Origin: Candidatus Melainabacteria bacterium GWF2_37_15
GTDB taxonomy: Bacteria; Cyanobacteriota; Vampirovibrionia; Gastranaerophilales; UBA9971
Direction of reading: 5' to 3'
Assembly: GCA_001784565.1 (NCBI GenBank)
Contig: MFRL01000001.1
Location: 1-46,535, forward strand
Length of the DNA stretch: 46,535 nt
Within the stretch, counting starts at the first letter, position 1. Each line of letters starts with the position of its first letter. Of the stretch, positions 41,694-46,535 are shown in pieces. The notes beneath the pieces were generated by a model, which was not told the origin of the DNA, did no database searches, and saw only the letters and a program-made list of their open reading frames with translations. Made by a program: the position numbers and the translations under genes.

Positions 41694-41728
41694 AAAAAAA
41701 TAATCACGATTATCAGTGATTATTTTTT
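41694..41728. terminator. Bidirectional hairpin between the 41766 and 41642 genes
   Basis: ATAATCAC (41700-41707) and GTGATTAT (41716-41723) pair around an eight-base loop, with T tracts in both directions. It ends transcription of the 41766-42134 gene on the minus strand. Confidence 0.7.
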
Positions 41729-41765
41729 GAATTTATATCACCCCTGAGGGTTAGTACTTTATAAA

Positions 41766-42134
41766 TTAATTTTGCTGGCCAGCCTGGCTTTCCTTGTTAT
41801 CCCTGCTTTCTACCAGCCTTTTTTCTAAATCTTTTAACATTATTTCTAATTGTTTCAGAATAAATTTATGTCTCATTTTTAAATAAGCTTCAAATTTTTC
41901 TTTTTCTAAATCCTTTTTTTTGATTGCATTTTCAAAATAATTTCTTTCATTAAAAATTAAAAGCGACAGAAAAACATTATCTATTTTTTGAATAGCGTCA
42001 GCGTCGAGTAGCTTCCCCTGTATTACGTGATTATAAACAGCCGTTGATCTTTTTAAAAGATCCATAAGCATATCATTTAATAGCTGATTATCAGGCTGAC
42101 TATCAGGCTGGCTTACTTTACCCTCTTCACTCAT
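41766..42134 (-). CDS. Hypothetical helical protein, 122 residues
   Basis: The protein opens with a Gln/Ser/Asp-rich stretch (SQPDSQPDNQ) and then is helical throughout, with charged heptad-like segments (IKKKDLEKEKFEAYLKMRHKF ILKQLEIMLKDLEKRL). No membrane segment. No family recognised. GGAGA lies upstream of the start. Confidence 0.65.
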   Translation of the reverse strand: MSEEGKVSQPDSQPDNQLLNDMLMDLLKRSTAVYNHVIQGKLLDADAIQKIDNVFLSLLIFNERNYFENAIKKKDLEKEKFEAYLKMRHKFILKQLEIMLKDLEKRLVESRDNKESQAGQQN

Positions 42135-42244
42135 TTAATTATATTCTCCATATTAGATTTTATATATAGATTTTAACAGATTATGTAAAAATATTACAAT
42201 TTTATGCATATGTCCTAAATAGATTTTCCAAAGCGCTTAACAAT

Positions 42245-42274
42245 AAAAAAGCCTCATAACCAGACGTATGAGGC
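42245..42274 (-). terminator. Orphan intrinsic terminator hairpin in a divergent intergenic region
   Basis: Minus strand: GCCTCATA, eight-base loop, TATGAGGC, TTTTTT. It lies 110 bases before the 42134 start, between two divergent genes, so it ends no annotated gene. Either an unannotated minus-strand RNA ends here or it acts as a leader attenuator. Confidence 0.6.
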
Positions 42275-42427
42275 AAGTCGTATTATAGCATTGAATTTAT
42301 ACATTGCATTATAACTAATATTCCCAGTTTTCCAACAAACATATTTTCGGTTTTACATTTGTGCCCAAAATTTTACAATTCTTAATAAAGATGTTATTCT
42401 CATTAATGATAAAGGTATAATTTAATA

Positions 42428-44044
42428 ATGATAGTCATAGATTTAATAGCCTGGATTCTTTTCATCTACCTAGTTTATATAGTTATTTACAGGTTTGTAA
42501 TTATCTTAAATTCTTCTAAAGGAAGAATGACTGATATTAGCAAGCGGGAATATCAATCGAAAATCGAGCGTAAACTTACTGTTCTGATTTATTCCCGCAA
42601 TAATTCCATAAAAGTAAAATCCCTTGTAGAATCATTCTCCAGGCAACATTACAGTAAAGAAAAGTTTTCAGTTAATGTTATTCTCGATAACTGTGACAGC
42701 GAAAACATAAAGCTCCTCGAAATCATAGGCGGGGCCAGGCTGTGGAGAATAAACACTAACGTAAAGCCTATTGGTAAATATAAAGCATTTGCATGGCTTC
42801 TGGAAAGAATCAGGACTTGCGAAAATACAAATGCTTTTGTTTTTCTCGACGGGGACTGCATAATTAAAAGTGATTTTTTAGAGAAAGTAAACGCAAGCCT
42901 CAGTGAAGATGCTGTTATTGCAGGTGAAACAATAAAAAGGAAGAAATTCTTTTTAAACAAAATAATTAACCTTAAAAACAAAATTAATAACAGGGCAATC
43001 AGGCATGGCAGATTTTATTGCGGCCTTGGAAACATAATTGATTCAGATGTTCTTATAATAAAACAGGATATTCTTGAAAAAATTGATTTTCTATCAAGTG
43101 AGCACGGATTTGAAGAATACGAATATTCACTTAAATTAAATTATTTTAATATTCCTGTTTTTTACTCAAGTGATGTAATTGTGAACAAAAACCAGATTGA
43201 AACCTTAAAAACCCTTGTACTTAAGGATTATCAGCAAAGATACAAAGCTCTTAAAACATTTTTAAACAACTTTAATATATTATTTTCCCAAAACAAATTA
43301 ACCGTTAAAGAACAGGTTTTATCGCTTGTTTATCCTTCAGGAGTAACCTTTACTTTAGGGAATTGTGCGTTGCTGTATATTTCTCTGGCATACCCTGGCA
43401 GCTGGTTTTCACAAATCATAAGCACAAATCTTCTTCTGGTATTGCTGCTTTCCAGGTTCACTACTGACCTGCAATGCCTTATATCAATGAGGAGCAGTTT
43501 GCGGGATTATCAGTATGCCATTATGTTTTTCTTTATAGCTCCTGTAATATATGCAAAATCACTATTTGCAGGCTTTATAGTCATGCCGGAGCGCAAAAAA
43601 GAAAAAAGAGTAGATCATAATGTTAATGTATCCAATTTTGAAAAAAATATTGTGGATGTAAAAATAACTAACGGAAAAAGTGAATTTCCTGCCACACTTG
43701 AAATAAGCAAAAGCGATGAAAATTCCAGTGTTACCTTTATTTTTAAGGATAAAAAACTTAAATCATCAAAACAGCCTCGGGTTTGCTACGCAGTGGAAGA
43801 AATCGTAGCCAAGCTGAAAGAGCATGGATTTTCTCTCAAGGTGTGCGTAAACTGCGGGTATTTCCATCTTACTGAATCAGCTGCAGCACATACAGAGGGA
43901 GAACAAGGATATTGTCTTTTTAGAAACTTTAAAGAGGATTCCAAAGAAAAAGACTTTACACCCGCCTGGAGTTCCTGCGAGAAAATAATTCCTGCACAGG
44001 CAAGAAATTATATTTACCATGAAATGGGGATTGAGAAGAAGTAA
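42428..44044 (+). CDS. Membrane glycosyltransferase family 2 protein with C-terminal cysteine-rich domain
   Basis: A 538-residue protein. An N-terminal membrane helix (about 1-28) precedes a GT2 domain: LTVLIYSRNNSIKVKSLVESF, VILDNCDSEN, and FVFLDGDCIIK with the DxD-type metal site. Further membrane helices follow at about 300-390. The last 140 residues are unusual: a beta-rich region, then C473-x2-C476, C496 and C517 (CVNCGYFHL ... GYCLF ... SSCEK), which could bind zinc. It converges with the 44048 gene. It may build a surface polysaccharide or glycolipid; acceptor and donor are unknown. Confidence 0.85.
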   Translation: MIVIDLIAWILFIYLVYIVIYRFVIILNSSKGRMTDISKREYQSKIERKLTVLIYSRNNSIKVKSLVESFSRQHYSKEKFSVNVILDNCDSENIKLLEIIGGARLWRINTNVKPIGKYKAFAWLLERIRTCENTNAFVFLDGDCIIKSDFLEKVNASLSEDAVIAGETIKRKKFFLNKIINLKNKINNRAIRHGRFYCGLGNIIDSDVLIIKQDILEKIDFLSSEHGFEEYEYSLKLNYFNIPVFYSSDVIVNKNQIETLKTLVLKDYQQRYKALKTFLNNFNILFSQNKLTVKEQVLSLVYPSGVTFTLGNCALLYISLAYPGSWFSQIISTNLLLVLLLSRFTTDLQCLISMRSSLRDYQYAIMFFFIAPVIYAKSLFAGFIVMPERKKEKRVDHNVNVSNFEKNIVDVKITNGKSEFPATLEISKSDENSSVTFIFKDKKLKSSKQPRVCYAVEEIVAKLKEHGFSLKVCVNCGYFHLTESAAAHTEGEQGYCLFRNFKEDSKEKDFTPAWSSCEKIIPAQARNYIYHEMGIEKK

Positions 44045-44047
44045 AAT

Positions 44048-44467
44048 CTATTTCCTCAACTTATGCTTTATGTAAGAAGAGACCGCTTGCTCAACGGTTT
44101 TTGGATTCCGGGTGTTTTCTTTTTCTTTTTTATACGACGTTTTCTTAACTTTTACTTTTTTATATATCAAATAAACCCCGGCTCCGGTAAAAATCAATGC
44201 TGCTGTTTTACCAAGGGCAATCAGTACATCAAAAAGTACTTGCATAAAATTCCTGGTACCTTTTTTTACATCTTTTTTAGGTACTGTAACCTGGGATTCT
44301 GCAATAACAGGAGGAGGCTCAAGCCTTTCTTCCTTAGAAGTTTCAACAGGCACTTCATCTAAAACTAATGTTTCAGGTACATTGCTGCTGAAGGCAGAAG
44401 AACAGCCTGCATGCATCACAGTCGTAATTAAAACAACTGCTATTCCTTTATACAGTAACTTCAACAA
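44048..44467 (-). CDS. Small envelope protein, possible lipoprotein with internal membrane helix
   Basis: A 139-residue protein. The N-terminus (GIAVVLITTVMHAGCSS) looks like a lipoprotein signal with Cys21, though His at position -3 is unusual. A Pro/Glu/Val linker leads to a membrane helix (VLIALGKTAALIFTGAGVYLIY, about 82-103) and a strongly basic tail. It begins 11 bases after the RNase E stop, so it is probably co-transcribed. Function unknown. Confidence 0.6.
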   Translation of the reverse strand: MLKLLYKGIAVVLITTVMHAGCSSAFSSNVPETLVLDEVPVETSKEERLEPPPVIAESQVTVPKKDVKKGTRNFMQVLFDVLIALGKTAALIFTGAGVYLIYKKVKVKKTSYKKEKENTRNPKTVEQAVSSYIKHKLRK

Positions 44468-44478
44468 CTGCGTGTCCC

Positions 44479-46362
44479 TTATTTCTTAGGAGTTCTGCTT
44501 TTGGGTCTTGTTGTTCTGGGTGCAGTGCCGGGTCTTTTTCCACGAGAAGGAGTCTTGGGACTGGAAGGTTCAACCATTTCTTCGGTTTTTTCCTCTATAG
44601 TCTGTACTTCATGCCCTATTTCAATTTTTTCTTCATTAATAACTTGTTCTTCTTTAACAGTTTCTACAGACTCGATTTCTCCAAGTATCGTAAAGATATC
44701 CGGCTTGAAATCCTCGCTCATATTATTCTTTACTGTACCGGATGGAACAGCGGAAAATCTTATGTTTTTTGCCATATCAGGGATATATGCTTGTTCCTGC
44801 AAATGCTGCTTTATTGTTTCAGGAGTAATTTCTGCTGGTTTTTGCTCTTCAGGATTTTGTCTTATTATCCTGTGCGCATCAGCCGCAGTTAACCCGGGGT
44901 TAGTTTCAATTCTTTTAGGTGGAACTACAGGTGCATTATTTACCCGTTGCTGGTTTTGCTGGAATCCTCCCTGTTGGCCCCCCTGTCCATTTTTATTAAA
45001 AGGCCTTTGCTGATTATTTTGTTGGCCACCCTGTTGGCCATTTTGCTGACCACCCTGCTGCTGTCCATTTCCAAATTTGGGTTTCTGGTATGCAGGCTTA
45101 AACTGTTTTACTTTCTGCGCTTTAGCAGCCATTTCAGCTTCCTGCGGAGGCACTACAAAATTAAATTCTTCAATTAAATGTCCTGTGCCAGCGCATGTCG
45201 GGCATTTTTTGGTAAATATTTCAGCAAGACTCTGTCCCTGTCTATGTCTTGTCAATTCCACAAGACCAAGATCAGAAATCTGCCCTATTTGCGGTTTTGC
45301 TTTGTCCGGTTCTAGTGCAAGTTCAAACTGTTCCAGAATAGCTATCCTATCAGCCCTGTTATCCATATCAATAAAGTCAACGATAATCATACCACCGATA
45401 TTTCTTAACCTTAACTGCCTTGCTATTTCAGCTAAAGCTTCAAGATTTGTCTTTCTTATTGTTTCGTTCTGGGTAGCAGAACTTACAAATTTACCGCTGT
45501 TAACGTCAATTACGCTAAGGGCTTCTGTTGTCTGTATATACAGATAACCGCCGCTTGGAAGATTTATCTTTGTTTGAAGGGCTGCTTTTATTTCCTTATC
45601 AATGTTATGGGATGTAAGAATAGATTCTTTATCCTTGTGTAAGGTTAAGGTGATATTGCTGGCAAGGTTCCAGCTTTGTAAAAGCTGCTGCGCCCGGTGG
45701 TAAGCAAATGATGTATCAACAATTATTTCATTTACAGCTTCTGTGCATGCTTCCCTTATTACCTTATAAAGAAGGTCCTGATCCCTTAAAAGCAGGTTGG
45801 GCGGTGTAACGGTATCGGCAACAGTAACCACGCTCTGCCATTTTTCCAGCAGGAATTCTAAATCTTCTTGTATTTCAGCCTCGGACTGCCCTTCAGCTTC
45901 TGTTCTAATGATTACGCCTACTCCTGGTGGTTTAAGCACGCTCACAACTGATTTAAGCCTTGCTCTTTCTTTTGGGCTGGCAATTTTCTTACTTACGTTT
46001 ATACCTTTTTCAAAAGGCATAAGCACAAGGAACCTGCCCGGCAAGCTGATTGCTGTGGTAACACGCGGTCCTTTATGACCTGTCGGCTCTTTAACTACCT
46101 GTACAATCAGGTTTTGTCTGGGTTTTACAAGCTCAGTAAGTGCGCCTTTTCCAATAAGGTCTGAAGCATGGATGAAGCCCATTTTGTCGCTGCCTACATC
46201 TACAAAAGCTGCATCAATACTTGGTAAAACGTTTTGTACCCGTGAAAGGTAAACATCTCCTAAAAGTATTTCCCCTCTTTGAATGAAAAATTCTTCAACA
46301 CGCCCTTCTTTAACAAGAGCTGCAATGTTGTCTCTTTCTGCAATAATTAGTGTTTTGTTCAT
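44479..46362 (-). CDS. rne: Ribonuclease E/G family endoribonuclease
   Basis: A 627-residue single-strand-specific endoribonuclease for mRNA decay and rRNA/tRNA processing. The S1 RNA-binding domain lies at about 30-100 (GEILLGDVYLSRVQNVLPSIDAAFVDVG), catalytic metal ligands are D286 (VIDVNSG) and D329 (IIVDFIDM), and the zinc link is C387-x2-C390 (KCPTCAGTGH). The C-terminal 220 residues are disordered: a Gln/Gly-rich tract (about 430-480) of NGQQGGQQ repeats, an acidic patch, and a basic Arg/Lys/Pro/Thr tail. The layout resembles cyanobacterial RNase E, whose tail contacts partner enzymes. It is preceded on the same strand by a partial gene 35 bases upstream. Confidence 0.96.
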   Translation of the reverse strand: MNKTLIIAERDNIAALVKEGRVEEFFIQRGEILLGDVYLSRVQNVLPSIDAAFVDVGSDKMGFIHASDLIGKGALTELVKPRQNLIVQVVKEPTGHKGPRVTTAISLPGRFLVLMPFEKGINVSKKIASPKERARLKSVVSVLKPPGVGVIIRTEAEGQSEAEIQEDLEFLLEKWQSVVTVADTVTPPNLLLRDQDLLYKVIREACTEAVNEIIVDTSFAYHRAQQLLQSWNLASNITLTLHKDKESILTSHNIDKEIKAALQTKINLPSGGYLYIQTTEALSVIDVNSGKFVSSATQNETIRKTNLEALAEIARQLRLRNIGGMIIVDFIDMDNRADRIAILEQFELALEPDKAKPQIGQISDLGLVELTRHRQGQSLAEIFTKKCPTCAGTGHLIEEFNFVVPPQEAEMAAKAQKVKQFKPAYQKPKFGNGQQQGGQQNGQQGGQQNNQQRPFNKNGQGGQQGGFQQNQQRVNNAPVVPPKRIETNPGLTAADAHRIIRQNPEEQKPAEITPETIKQHLQEQAYIPDMAKNIRFSAVPSGTVKNNMSEDFKPDIFTILGEIESVETVKEEQVINEEKIEIGHEVQTIEEKTEEMVEPSSPKTPSRGKRPGTAPRTTRPKSRTPKK

Positions 46363-46397
46363 AAACTATACTTTTCCTCTAAAAAATTTTATAAAAC

Positions 46398-46535
46398 TTA
46401 AATTAACTCTTTAAAATCACTGTCCAATAGTCTTTCCCTGGTTATTCTCCAGTCTATTTCAGGATTTAATATTTTCACAAATTCATCAGCTCTAAATGAA
46501 CTTATAATGAATTCCAGAATATTACTCTCTTTGTC
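46398..46535 (-). CDS. 3' end of a gene upstream of rne (product uncertain)
   Basis: The last 45 codons and stop of a minus-strand gene, ending DWRITRERLLDSDFKELI. The fragment is hydrophilic and helical. In cyanobacteria a radical SAM protein fused to a DUF2344-like domain commonly precedes rne, so that is a candidate, but nothing in this fragment proves it. The 35-base gap to rne suggests an operon. Confidence 0.6.
   Translation of the reverse strand, partial: DKESNILEFIISSFRADEFVKILNPEIDWRITRERLLDSDFKELI

Noticed and set aside
41679-41702. T-tract/TATATA element upstream of the 41642 gene as another member of the shared promoter motif
   Set aside because: Its T tract belongs to the bidirectional terminator hairpin at 41694-41728, so the resemblance has another explanation.
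1-46535. CRISPR array or cas genes
   Set aside because: No regularly spaced direct repeats and no Cas-like proteins were seen; the repeats found are dispersed and palindromic.

Overview
The window looks like one contiguous piece of a chromosome from an AT-rich, non-photosynthetic bacterium with a Gram-negative envelope. My best guess is the cyanobacterial sister lineage Melainabacteria/Vampirovibrionia (Gastranaerophilales-like). The support is a cyanobacterial-style RNase E with a Cys-x2-Cys zinc link, an AMIN-domain envelope protein, a TonB-ExbB-ExbD-ExbD set, PBP1A, type IV pilin genes and a series of proteins with a short N-terminal [PV]-[SA]-F-[KG] motif. No photosynthesis genes are present. 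The placement is an inference from gene content, not from an alignment.

Layout. 0-5.6 kb: 5' part of a FixC-type flavoprotein dehydrogenase, small lineage-specific proteins, a histidine kinase with a Cys/Trp-rich front domain, a CheR-like methyltransferase, and a TM1266-family regulator coupled to PreA. 5.6-12.3 kb: housekeeping block with tRNA-Leu(CAG), infC (best read from an AUU start), lipB, an HD-GYP protein, an AMIN protein, guanine deaminase, rimO and a universal stress protein. 12.3-16.9 kb: HAD phosphatase plus NeuB-family synthase, a methyltransferase, a CoA-dehydratase-activase-related protein, an XRE regulator and a START-like exported protein. 17-23.2 kb: PBP1A, then a low-GC two-gene membrane cassette flanked by inverted copies of a roughly 155-bp palindromic repeat, an HD protein divergent from a XerC/D recombinase, and an unlisted 57-codon gene. 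23.4-27.7 kb: an exported TrbI-like protein, a TonB system and a toxin-antitoxin pair. 27.7-38 kb: bioA, then a divergent cluster with a 1351-residue GH13-like protein on one side and two related membrane proteins plus a second GH13 protein on the other. 38-46.5 kb: small membrane and MTH1187 proteins, a histidine kinase coupled to an aberrant pseudopilin, a type IV pilin, a glycosyltransferase with a Cys-rich tail, and RNase E with neighbours.

The most promising undescribed system is the divergent glycosidase/membrane-protein cluster at 28957-37940. Two GH13 proteins with intact catalytic acids but no Sec signal flank two paralogous membrane proteins that share a KP[IV]K-x3-GVDLN motif. Its two divergent lead genes belong to a set of six that carry the short N-terminal F-[KG] motif, and five of those six have a similar T-tract/TTTATA element upstream. 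Dispersed palindromic repeats with GTCATT ends punctuate the intergenic regions, and one of them supplies the 3' end of preA.

Everything rests on reading the sequence. No database search, structure prediction or folding calculation was run.
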